From: Isoetes taiwanensis
Lineage: Eukaryota > Streptophyta > Lycopodiopsida > Isoetales > Isoetaceae
Length of the DNA stretch: 64,000 nucleotides
NCBI GenBank assembly: GCA_021234155.1
Contig: JAJEKV010000132.1
Location: 1,740,226-1,804,225, forward strand
Direction: 5' to 3'
This document shows, piece after piece, positions 23,356 through 33,687 of this stretch (position 1 is the stretch's first letter; each line of letters begins with the position of its first letter). The notes beneath the pieces were generated by a model. It searched no databases. It was given only the letters and a program-made list of their open reading frames with translations, and was not told where the DNA came from. Made by a program: the position numbers and the translations under genes.

Positions 23356-23558
23356 GATAAGATAAGATAGAATTTTAACGTCCGCGAAAACCCAAACGGT
23401 TTATGGGACCCAATACAAAAGATAGGGTATAAGCCCGATCACCGTGACAAAGGAAAAAGAATATGAACATGAAAAACATAACAGAAATAATAATAAGTGT
23501 GCACATGCATATGACCTAAACATAACCAAACCATGGGTTCTGAGGCCACTGGTCTCGG
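23356..23558 (-). mobile_element. SINE-like element, 5' side cut off
   Basis: On the minus strand it ends GTATTGGGTCCCATAAACCG, then CGCGGACGTTAAAATTC and a (TATCT)n tail. The same element is complete at 36306-36575. Here it stops at GGTCTCGGACGATC and is joined directly to the 5' region of the H3-like gene. Confidence 0.6.
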
Positions 23559-23600
23559 ACGATCTTCTGGCGCTTAGCTCCGATCGACGAACCATCAAAT

Positions 23601-24793
23601 ATGGCCCGCACAAAACAGACTGCTAGGAAGCCTCACGAAAGCTTAATCCTCCGCCGCCCGGCGACCCCGCCTCCTGATTCGAGGGTACTCCAAGAACGCT
23701 TCAAGCAGCATGGATCGCCATCCAAGGGAGGAAGCGTATCGACCGAGCGCCGCACGGAAGTCATAGGGCGCAGGTTTTATCCGGACATTATGCACCAGAT
23801 CCTTGAAGAGATCGCCGAGGAAGAAATAACGAGCAAGGAGGTACCGGAGCAGGTAGTACCTGATGAGCAGCAAATGGGCCGAAGCTTACCCTTGTCGGGA
23901 AGAAGAAGACCTTGGCGCTTCACGCTAGGCACGAAGACAGGGAGCCGGGCCAGAGAGGAGGACAAAGAGACGGAGGACAACCCAACCACCACCGGCGGAG
24001 TCAAGAAGAAGAAGGCAAAAGGCATCAAGGCGGCAACGTAAAGGTTGTGAAGGTTGGGTACAGTGAACGGGATCACCATCAAATAAGCCGCGAGGCGAAT
24101 GACCCCTACCGACGACGACGGACGAAGACTCACGCGGCCCAACACCGAGGGGCAAGTTCGCCAAAACCCCCGGCCGTGGAGGAGGAAGTTCCCCCAGGTA
24201 GCACCCGAAAGCGTGATCAGCCCCGACACCGCAGAGGCTCCCACCGCTCCCGACGTGGGGATAGGGTCAAAGCCCCACCGGCCACAACGGGGGGTATATG
24301 TGATAGACCCCGCCAAGGTCCCCATCGAAGAGGATCAAGGAGCACAACGCTTACATGGTGAAGTGGGAGGCATACAATGCCTATTACCGGAGCAATGTGG
24401 TGAGAACGATTGAAGGCGGACACCACAAGAAGCCGGAGACTGAAGCCGCCGCCATCGAAGCCCAAGCCTCCCGTGAGCACCGTGAAAGAAGCGGCCGGGC
24501 AGAAGAAGTTGGAGAACAGAGCCCTCAAGGAAACCGCACTTCCGTGAGAAGTTACGGACTCTTGATCCCCCGGCACCATTTCAACGCTATCCGAGAAGTG
24601 ATGCAAGAATACAAATACTTGACATGTGGGTGACCGATGAAATGTCAGCTGTGGTCTGGCCGTGAGGCGCCAGGTTTAAAATAGTGCAAAGATTTTGAAG
24701 ATTCAACTACCGCACAAAGGCACGCTTAAGAGGGTCACGCTCATGAGGCAGGATATGTTTTTGGCCAGACACATCAAGGGAGAACGCCCTTGA
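23601..24793 (+). pseudogene. Histone H3-like gene with long N-terminal tail, copy 2
   Basis: The start codon opens MARTKQTARKPHESL: residues 1-9 are the canonical H3 tail with K4 and K9, and S10 is replaced. The first frame runs 146 codons to a stop; the tail is rich in Arg, Lys, Glu and Pro. A central block AYMVKWEAYNAYYRSNVV parallels VYMKMYDVHSKYYHEHRV in copy 3. The histone fold follows over several frames: SYGLLIPRHHFNAIREVMQE, then CKDFEDSTTAQRHA, then KRVTLMRQDMFLARHIKGER and P-stop at 24793. Canonical H3 has LLIRKLPFQRLVREIAQDF, GLFEDTNLCAIHA and [20 protein letters not shown] at these places. Roughly 390 codons overall, against 136 for canonical H3. The frame changes may be real or consensus errors. 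A host H3 pseudogene is unlikely because the same neighbours follow in every copy. Confidence 0.85.
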
Positions 24794-24923
24794 ACTCTTT
24801 GTAAATTTAATATAAGAAATTTTTGTGTAAATAATGTGCCTAATCTTGTTTAAATAGGTTAAGAAACTGAATTCTAGCTTTTGTTTTGATCGAATTGGAG
24901 TTTTTGAGCAAAATTGAGACGAT

Positions 24924-25188
24924 GTCTCACACGTCGCGCCAGGACAGGAAATGAGATTCTCATTTTCGGGCTAGGCGCAACGTGTGAGACCATGCCCAAA
25001 AATGCCCAAAACTGCTCCAAATCAACCAAATAAGGGGTCAATTCTGCCTAATCGGCGAGTTTAGTAGAATTACAGCCTTAGATTATCCAAATTGATTAAG
25101 TTTAGCCCATTTGGAACCCATGTCTCACACGTCGCGCCAGGACAGAAAATGAACTTTTCATTATCGGTCTAGGCGCAACGTGTGAGAC
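24924..25188. repeat. Two dyad-symmetric 67-bp repeats, ~200-bp spacing (copy 2)
   Basis: Units at 24924-24990 and 25122-25188 start with GTCTCACACGTCGCGCCAGG and end with CTAGGCGCAACGTGTGAGAC. The outer 11-12 bases are inverted complements. Start-to-start spacing is 198 bp. The position between H3-like gene and WY promoter matches copies 1 and 3, but most of the sequence does not match copy 1. Confidence 0.85.
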
Positions 25189-25369
25189 CTCGTACCATTT
25201 TCTTTACCAAATGATCTCCAAATTGTTGCAATGGGTTCATTAGTTGTTCTTAACATGCTTTAAACCTAAAAATAGTCTTCAAACTCTCAATTGCATCCTT
25301 TAATAGATCAGAATCACCCAATCTCAGTAAATTATAGGTCATCCAAAAATTAGGGTTTTTTCCCTTTTC

Positions 25370-25377
25370 TATAAATA
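25370..25377 (+). promoter_or_regulatory. Internal TATA box upstream of WY, copy 2
   Basis: TATAAATA lies 122 bp before the WY start. The leader that follows (GATCTTCCAGCTCCCCGAGG) aligns with the leader of copy 3 (ATCTTCTATCTTCCTGAGG). Confidence 0.65.
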
Positions 25378-25491
25378 GGTCCTCCATTTCTCATTTAGCA
25401 CCCTGCAAGTTTGCTCTCCAACGCTAGGGCGATCTTCCAGCTCCCCGAGGCGCCTCAAGATCCGTTTGATACTATCTTCTTCGCTAGATCA

Positions 25492-27008
25492 ATGGCCATC
25501 ACGACGACGGGCGATGGTACACGCCGGTGCGTCTATGTCGCCGAGGCAGATGTCAACGACATCTTCCAAGTCTTTGGGAAAGAAATTGATATCCGTTACG
25601 CTTAAATGCAACCCCAAAGATATAGGCAAGTGTTAGCAGAGTTTCAAGCTAGGGTAGGACCCTCCCTTGTTCAAAGTTCCCCCTTGCATAGGATATTTTT
25701 CGTTCCCGCCATCCCTTCAAGCAAAATCTGGGTGATGTCCCAACATCGCCAAGTACCTAACTAACAAGGCGCAGAGGTTACCAGACTAAGCATGGTCCCC
25801 GACAGCCTAACAGGACCAAGTATTTCTCTTACACCGCTGCCTTAGCTATTTTCCTATCCCCGCGCCGAAAACCGGTGAAGGGGTAACCTCTATCCCTCCA
25901 GATGGAGGTGGACCCCAGCAGCAGTCCAAGCCGAAGAGCGATGCTTTTGCAAGACCAAAGAAGAGCAAGAAGGAAGGGAAGAAGAAGAGGAGCCTGACGA
26001 CGGAAGAGTACACCGAAGCTAGACTTTAAGAGGAACGGGACAAGCGAGCAGAGTCAATCAACTTCGGCGTATCCGCAATTCATCGAGTTGTCCTTCCCCA
26101 CTTGGGGGCATCACAAGCCTAGCCCCTATCATCACTGGAGAAGAGTATCTACTCCTGCCGATGACATTCAAACCTCCCCAATGCGTGGAGAGGGAGTCTG
26201 ATTGATGAATCGGCTTCCACCACTTGCGGCATCGACATGGACGCACTTCATCGGCCCGGGAGTCTGCACTTCCCGCTTCAAGTCGTGGAAGCCGACACCT
26301 ACCGTGGGGAAGCGACTTCCGACATCTGTATACAAAGAAAAGATAAGGTGTTATGGAGACCGGAGACTCGGGGCTATCCGAAGAAGAGTTCTCGCCATTC
26401 AGAACGGATGGGGATCGAGGCAAGACCACTAGCATCCTCGATGCCGAGTCCCTCGACACCACCTCCAGCAAGAGGAGTAGGAATCGACCAAAGCAGTCGA
26501 CTCCACAATCAAGACTCACCGAGCTCACCGAGATAGAGGTTCCACGAATATGCAGGGGCGGCATAGAGCAGGAGGCCAAACAAGTGGAGAATCATCCCGA
26601 CGACGACAACCACGTATCCCCGAGGTACTACCGCCATCAGCCGCTAGACGGGAGAATAGCTGTGATACACCGCAAGTTCAGTCCCCGTGAGGTGAAGAAG
26701 GAGTGTTCAGCGCCGATGATTGCACTCTCGGGCTTGGCGGGCATGCTCGAATAAGCAAACGCGTCGACTATGCCTTGTCCTAGTCAAGAGAGCAATGGCA
26801 CTTGACCTCTTCGACCGCCATACCTCATCGACGCCGCGAGATTAGCGATGGCCGCGCGCCCCTCACATCCCACCGCAGAGTGGAAGACTTGGCGAGCCTT
26901 TTTGCAGGCTCGTCGATAGCGTCTTGGGAACTTGGGTCATTCGGTGGGAACGCCCAAGTTAAGAAGTTCCTTGAGGACAACCCATCTTACCCGCGATTTC
27001 AAGATTAG
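25492..27008 (+). pseudogene. WY-family protein, copy 2
   Basis: Starts MAITTTGDGTRRCVYVAEAD and continues VNDIFQVFGKEIDI, then after a stop YRQVLAEFQARVGPSL. Copy 3 has HVAEADINSVFSIFQHRFDL and YQKVMQEFQAKVGPPL, so homology is clear. Downstream, a Lys-rich stretch (PKKSKKEGKKKRS) stands where copy 3 has an acidic run. The later part has YYRHQPLDGRIAVIHRKFSP, matching YYLPLLTDGKIAVIHRQFSP in copy 3, and the end is VKKFLEDNPSYPRFQD against VKKFVEEDPKYR. The total span of ~1.5 kb equals copy 3. No known domain is recognised. Confidence 0.7.
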
Positions 27009-27186
27009 TTAGACTCTTGATCCAGGAGACTTTTGTACTAAAATATTATATAATATAAATATAATTTCCTGTTGCACTCCAAATGTTTTGTTGATGTATT
27101 TTGTGTCCCCAACTATACCAACAACATAAATAATGCAAGAGAACAAGTAAAACTAACCATATAACCATGAACTACTTGTGTATGCA
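27009..27186 (+). other. Spacer with conserved 3' splice-site-like end before gag
   Basis: AT-rich spacer between WY and gag, ending TGTGTATGCAG/CTAGAGC. The same place in copy 3 ends TGTGTACAG/CTAGAAC. A conserved pyrimidine-poor AG acceptor suggests gag could be expressed from a spliced RNA; this is inference. Confidence 0.4.
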
Positions 27187-28560
27187 GCTAGAGCCCTAGC
27201 CTCGGGGGAACGACAACGCCGGAGACCATATGGAAGAACAGAAACCGCCCAGGCCACCTCCGGCAAGGAAGCTGTTTGAGGAATTTGGACCCATGACCCT
27301 TAAGAGGAAATATCCCGTGATGAGGACGGACCTTGCAGAGATAAAGGCCTTGCGATCACAAGGTGAAGGGATGCCGGTGGGCAATGTCACGGTGTCAAAG
27401 CATCAACCCCGAGATGGTGAAGGGACAAGAGAGCAAGAGAAGGAGATCCTCCAGCCGGAATCTTCGGCGAAGCCGTTCAATTGAACCCGACCGAGGAAGA
27501 CCAAGAGCAGGCCTGGGACCTAACGAGACGCAAGGCGGAGGAACACCGCAGCATGAAAGGCAGAGGGACGCCATAGAGGGCGACAAAGGGACACCAAGGC
27601 CTCCGACTACCGTAAGAAGGCAGGTCTCTCGTGACCGCAATGTATGGAAGGCCCGGGCTCATTTGGTCGCTCTGGGGAGAACAGGTCGATTAGAAGCAGA
27701 GGCATGGTCGGACTAAATGAGTGAGTACCGCAATGCTTATGGCATGAAGGATAAAGATTAAAGGCAGAGTGGCAACAAACCCAACTTGAAAGGAGCAAAG
27801 ACGGATTTGGTGGAAGGGTTATGCAAAGGCATCATGGCTTAAGCAGTGGATGCTTTTTGTAAGTTCAGAAAGTTTGCTAAAGCCTTCGTTAACCATTACG
27901 CCCCAGGGAACATAAGTCCAAAGATGATGCGTGCCATTTCTACGTTACAAAGAAGGCAACAACCGGCCCGTATGGGCTGAGGAATTCATGAGGTCGAGGG
28001 GTCAGATGTGCCAAAATTGGGTGAGAAGCATGCAGTAGAAAGCTATATTGAGGGGCTGAATGAGGAGATCCGCAAGTTTGTGAGGGCAATAAACCTTAAG
28101 ACGTTGTCGTGGCGGAGTCCAAGGCTATAAGCTTGCAAGGGACGGACCTCGTAATAGCCGGGCAGAGGCAAAGCAGTATTTCCGTGATAAAGGCAAGGCT
28201 TGAGAAGCTATAGCCCCAGGGCAGCCACCCAGTCCAGCCCCTAGAGCCCCATATGGTGGCAAACCGGGGGAAGGAGCAGGAGAAGAAGCGTGTATCCTTC
28301 AAGGACAAGTGAGGGGTCAAACTACTCAAAAGCGGTCGCGATCCTTTTGCGGCGATGCCCAAAGGGAAAGAGGCAGAGTGCATAGAAAGCGGCTTTGCTT
28401 CGTGTGCTTCCAAATAAGCCATAGGGTGTGAATCGCCTCTCGCCATGAGTGCAAAAGACTAGCAGAAGTTGGGAGATTGGGACACCTCGCTCCGGGACGA
28501 CGGCAGGGAAGCCCGCGACTACATTCGTGGTGAGTGTCATATCTTTGCCGCAATAGATAT
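27187..28560 (+). pseudogene. Gag with zinc-knuckle remnant, copy 2
   Basis: The N-terminal part (27230 onward) contains LFEEFGPMTLKRKYPVMRTD then AEIKALRSQGEGMPVGNVTV, homologous to LFEEYEMPTPKEELSLIKSD and QKIRALLAERASNTPNQNVQ of copy 3. The Ty3-type Gag core follows from ~27640: MSEYRNAYGMKDKD, KFRKFAKAFVNHYAPG and HAVESYIEGLNEEIRKFVRA. A degraded CCHC knuckle (RLCFVCFQISH) lies near 28400. At least six frame changes are present. Gag forms the particle shell and binds RNA in intact relatives. Confidence 0.8.
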
Positions 28561-31421
28561 TGCAGCAGCGAGAGCCAAGATAAAGTAATTTCCCTGATGA
28601 GGGAAGGCCAAGACCAAGTCCTTCATAGTCTTGATAGACTGAAGTAGCCATAACTTTGCATCCCCCGAATGGTTCAAATGTTGAAGTTGAAACCACTAAA
28701 GTCAAAAGCCAAGGCCCGTTGTCTTAGCAAGTGGAGCGGTAAAAGGCGACGGCGAGCAAGAGAATTAACCGACATCGACTTGCCGTGGATTAATATAGAT
28801 GGGGGCAGAAGTAATGGGCATTGGCAAGTACGACTTGATCATAGGAATTGAGTACCTTGGACCAGCAGGGGCCATTATTGATTGTGGAAAGCGGAAGGTG
28901 ACCTTCCCAACACCCGACGGCAAGATCATTGAGATCACAGATAAAGAAGTTGTTCCCATCATGCAGTGTATGTCTTCTAAGCGGCTGTTCAAGTGCATCA
29001 AGAAGCGCAGCGGTGGCATACATCTTCAAGCTTGAGATTGATGAGCGAGTCGAGAAAGAAAGCAAAGAAGACAAGGTGCTCAGCAAGTTGCCGAAGCAAA
29101 TAGCTAAGCTGATCACGGAGTTCCATGATCTCTTTCCAGATGAGATCAAGCAGCTTCCTCCTTATAGGGGAGTCGAGTGTGAGATAGCACTCGAACCCGG
29201 AACAAAGCCGACAAGCAAGGCTCCATCTGAGAATAGCGGCCGCGGGAGTTGCCGGGCCCTGAAGAAGCAATTACGAGGAGTTGCTCGACCTACGCTTCAT
29301 TAGACCTAGTGTCTCCGCCATTTGGAGCACCCATTCTCTTTGTAAAGAAGAAGGATGTCGGTTTAAGGATGTGCATAGACTATGGCGGTTGAACAAGCAC
29401 ACCATTAAGAACAAGTATCGCTCCCGGTCGAGATGACTTGATGGATCGACTCCAAGGTGCAAAGGTCTTCTCCAAAATCGACTTAAGGTGAGGGCTATCA
29501 TCAGATCAGGATAAAGGGAAGAAGATATCCATAAGACCGCCTTCTAACGCGGTATGGCCATTATGAGTTCACGGTAATGCCTTTCGGGCTTATCGAATGC
29601 CCCGCGGCGTTCATGAGGCTCATGAGCGACATCTTCGGGAGTTTTTAGACACCTTTATGATTGTATTCTTTGATTGACATTTTGGTGTATAGCAGATCCC
29701 TTGAAGAGCACGCATAACACTTAAGGAGAGTGCTAGAGAAGTTGAAGAGGCACCGATTTAATGCTAAGTTGTCGGCGTCACTTCGCAATGCAGAAGGTGG
29801 AATACCCGGTCACACGGATCTCGCCAGAAGGAATCTCGACGGATCCCGCCAAGATTGAAGCCGCGGCCCAAAGGGCGGGCCGCCAAGAATGTGCATGAAG
29901 TCGAGTTTTTCGGCCTAGTGGGGTACTCACAGAAGTTCGTGGAAGAACTTTGCTAAGATAAAGGCCCCGCTAATGCAGACTTGACGAGGGCTGGAGAAGG
30001 TGAAAGATTGGGCGTAGAATTGGCACAAGAAAGCCCATGTGGTTTGAATTGTTGAAGGAAGCTTTAACAACCGCCTCAGCCTTTAACCCTCACGGACCGA
30101 GAAAGACAAGCTTGTGGGCGACGAGATGCAGTAAGATAGCTACAGTGTGGTGCTCATGCAAGAAGAGCGTGTGGTAGCGTATATGATTCCGGGGAAGATG
30201 AACGGCCGGAACGCCGCTTACCCCACCCACGATCAGGAATTGCTTGCGGTTGTCAGGGCATTAAGAATTTGGAGGCATTATCTCTTGGGAAGGAAGTTCC
30301 AATTGGATACCGACCATCAGAGCCTCCAGTATGTATTTCACATAACCGCACCTTAATCTAAGGCAGCGGAGGTGGATGGAGTTCCTCGAGGAGTATGACT
30401 TTGATATAGTTTACAAGCCAGGGAAGCTCAATGTGGTAGCAGATGCGCTTTCAAGGCACCCCCTGACAACTAGAGTGCATTGCAATGCAATTTCGACTCT
30501 CGGCGACTTTGGTAAGAAGATTGAGGAGTCCTTGCCAAAGGATGTGGATTTGAGGGAAGTATGGGCAAGCCTCTCTAGGGAGGCTAGAGCGAATAAGGGC
30601 AGGAAGCCTTTAAACATTATAAGAAGGAAGGCAACACGTTATACCATAAGAACAAGTTGTCGCGTGCAGAATCATCGGCGAAGGAAATTGATCCTCCATG
30701 ACCGCACAAAAAACCCAATAGGCGGCCATGCGGGATTCATGAAAACATATTTCAAAGTCTTGTGGACTATTATTGGCGGGAATGAAGAAGCAAGTAGCTT
30801 CGCTACATCAAGGAATGTCGGCTATGTCGCCAGACGAAGCGAAACGACTTCGGGGGGCATTAGAAAACCATTAGCGGTGCCAAACGCTAAGTGGGAGGTG
30901 ATCAGCATGGATTTCATCGAGGGCTTCCAAGGCGGTAAGAGGGAAGGATGCCTTGATGGTAGTGGTCGACAAGTTGTCGAAAATGGCACATTTTGTGCCT
31001 TGCGGGACCACGAATCACGGCTATGGATACGACAAAGCTCTTCACCAAAGAGATCTTGAGGCTTCAAGGCATGCCAAGGGAGATTATCTCCGGCGGGGAT
31101 CCGAAGTTTATGCGCTTTGGCAAGACCTCTTTGTGACAATTGAACTGACTATCCATGAAGCGCGGCATATCATCCTCGAGACGGATGGCCAAACGGAGGC
31201 GGACCAGCGGGGATTTTGGAAGACATGCTACTGAAACTACGTCTGGAATAAGCAAGGTATGTAGGAAGAATTTATTCACTTCAGGAATCATCCCAAATGT
31301 CGCCGTTTATGATTAATTACGGCTATCAGTGCCTAACTCCGGACACTTGGCACAACCCCGTGTCAAAAGTGGAAGTTTCGCAGCAGATGTTGGCCGACAT
31401 GCAGCAGCTCGTGGAAGAGGT

Positions 31422-32970
31422 AAGCATGAATTCATTAATTAGAGAAATTTGGAATTCTCGTTTAGCATGAAATAGGTTCTTGGTTGTCTATAAAACACCG
31501 TAAATGGTTGCAGCAGAGTAAAAGTTGACGTTTTTTCCGCTGTTTTTTTTGTCACAACCAGTGATGTATCCGACTTTGACATGTATAAGGCTATCCGAAG
31601 CTCCTTTGTGAGTAAGAGCGGTCCACAAGAAAGAGTGAAAATACTCAGCAGGATTGCCACGACGAAGATTTCAAGCTGCTTAGCTAGCCCAAAGATCCCC
31701 ATTGCGATCTATTAAAACAAAACATGGGTGCAAAATAAGCACCCAAGGACCAAATAAAATTTGTATTTTATAAATTTTAATTCTTTATACAATATTGAAA
31801 GTACTAAAAAGAATACAATTTTTGAAAAGAAAAATATTTTATCTGCTCAACAGAATCGCTATGGCGATTTGCTCGAGCAAGTATTGAGGTTTGTGCTCAT
31901 GAATTTCGCTATGGCGATTTAGTGGATCAAGAATCAAACCATAAAGGCAACCTTACGGAATCATGGGACATGATTTTACGCATCAAGAAACGACTGAAAG
32001 ATTTTCCTATGGGATTGATATAATGACGGACTTGAATAAGAAAGGAATCGATTAAAACCTAAATAACAGATCCGAATAAGAAAGGAATGAATTACAAACC
32101 TTTCAACAAGCTTGATCTTAGCTCAAATCGAAGAGATAATCAAGATTGTCTGGAGGAAAACCTCGTGATCGGATTAACAATACAAAGCTTGATCTAATAT
32201 TTTCCTTATAGTTCTCATCCATATTGTCATTCCCTTGCAACTCCGTCTGTGTGAAGCAATAGGCTTTGTCTTTTCCTCTGTGTCTAAATTGAAATTAAAA
32301 GCATCATTCCTCTCGGTGAGACCCAAGCCCTATAAATGAATGTTTCCCTCGCCCATCATTTACCCCGAAAAGCGACCATAGATTAGGTGGATTAAGGCCT
32401 TGGCCAGCTTTCGGGGATTAGGATTTTGGTTGAAAACCTAGTTGAAGGGATTTTAACTCTAACCTTGCTCAAACCAACTGCGAAAATCCATGGCTTTTGC
32501 TCAAAGCAGGGGACAGAAAATACCGCAAATCACTCAAAATAAATATCCGTCGAGCGGCGGCGAGGCGTGCGGAAACATCTACGAAACATCTGAAGAGGCG
32601 CACGCCAAAACATCTGCCGGAAAGGCATCGCGAAGGTGCATCTGCCGAAACATCGTGATCGCAGAAGGCGCTAAACATCTGCCGAATTTTATCGAAGCGA
32701 GGGGCATCTAGAGGTCCTGGTTTCCCATATATTCAAATCGAAAGTGGTTTTAAAATATTAATGGTTCTCAACCCACGCCAGCCCGAATTTGTACCTTTAT
32801 CCCGCCCACATTGGGTGGGACAAAAATTTGAATTAAAGGTGACCCTTTTTTTGGTGGTTTAGGGACAATTTCAAATTAAAGTTGAGTACTTTTGGCTTGT
32901 GGTGGACCTGAAGAGGTGCACTCGAAATTCTCAAAATCACTTATTTTCTCCAAATAATTAATTCGTGCTT
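31422..32970. mobile_element. TIR element with intron-like ends inside integrase
   Basis: Terminal inverted repeats start AAGCATGAATTCATTA (left) and AAGCACGAATTAATTA (right, reverse complement), with about 22 of 26 bases matching. AGGT flanks both sides (31418-31421, 32971-32974). Because of that duplication the junctions read GAAGAG/GTAAGC and GCTTAG/GTTCGAGG, so a GT-AG intron from 31420 to 32972 would remove the element precisely and rejoin GAAGAG-GTTCGAGGG in frame. The interior contains repeated AAACATCTGCCG and CGCTATGGCGATTT motifs and no recognisable transposase. Confidence 0.65.
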
Positions 32971-33339
32971 AGGTTCGAGGGTATACGCTAGCGACAAGAA
33001 GTCGACAAAGAGCATCGCCGACAAGCATCGAACGGTCGGGGAGTTGAGAAGTTGGCGACAATGTGTGGCTCAAGATCAAGGTGAAGCAGCGGCTTCGGGA
33101 TCGAGAATTGCAAGAAGCTTGCTCCAAAGGTGGGCTGGACCTTTCGGAATAGTCAAAGAGTAGGTAATCAATCCTACAAGCTAGACTTGCCCGACAAACC
33201 TAAAGATTCATAAGGTCTTCCCGTGATTTTGTTGAAGAAGCACACTCCAAATCGAGGCGAAGTCTTGGACACTCAACGTTGTTGGAAATAGCGGAGGAAG
33301 CGGTGAAAATAATTCGAAATTGATTCTTGATAAAGCTTT

Positions 33340-33525
33340 CAAAAAAAACAAGGAGGTCGGAGTTCCTCAATACTTGGTCAAGTGGAAACACTTACCGGTG
33401 GAAGATCGCGACATGGGTACTTAAGAAAAGATCTAGTAAAAGCGGTACCCACGTTTATGGAGCAATGGGGACGGCAAGGTCATCTCAGAAGAAATCGGCT
33501 CAAGCATGTCGATTTGTGTAGATTA
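33340..33525 (+). other. Chromodomain of copy 2 integrase
   Basis: ILDKAFKKNKEVGVPQYLVK then WKHLPVED, a shift, then TWVLKKDLVKAVPTFMEQWG. This follows the chromodomain pattern of three strands and a C-terminal helix (YLVKWKG...TWEP...L). Of the three cage aromatics of HP1-type domains only the KW tryptophan is kept; the third position is Leu (KWKHL). It resembles the plant chromovirus group with a partial cage. In relatives it targets integration to marked chromatin. Confidence 0.75.
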
Positions 33526-33687
33526 ATTCTATGTATAGTTAAGATTAATCTCATGCAACCTATGCTAGATGCGGGTGCATGCGTTGTAACCGATGATGAG
33601 ACCACTACGGTGATCTCTAGGGCGTGGTGTAATGTCAATGTAGGCATGACCGCGGTTTCGCTTTTAGGCGAGTGGAAGGTAGATTAG

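Larger units (their letters stand above)
28561..33687 (+). pseudogene. Ty3/gypsy Pol: protease, RT, RNase H, integrase, chromodomain
   Basis: Domains in order, all broken by shifts: end of the protease region with YDLIIGIEYLGPAGAIIDCG (28.83 kb); RT start KLITEFHDLFPDE and ALEPGTKPTSKAP (29.10-29.23 kb); RT core APILFVKKKD, MCIDY and LQGAKVFSKIDLR (29.3-29.5 kb); a damaged active site LIDILVYS where FIDDILVYS is expected (29.67 kb); RNase H YPTHDQELLAVVRALRIW and TDHQSLQY (30.22-30.33 kb); integrase zinc-finger remnant GGHAGFMKTYF and core WEVISMDFIEGF, DKLSKMAHFVP and DGQTE (30.72-31.20 kb); LKIKVKQRLRDRE (33.08 kb); chromodomain VPQYLVKWKHLPVED with TWVLKKDLVKAVPTF (33.36-33.46 kb). The 31422-32970 insertion separates integrase parts. 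Gene order is Ty3/gypsy. Confidence 0.9.

Noticed and set aside
23601-23640. ARTKQTARK as a chance match or a stray host H3 pseudogene
   Set aside because: The H3 fold follows downstream, and the same gene order recurs in independent copies behind an LTR and primer site. A chance match or a single host insertion does not explain this.
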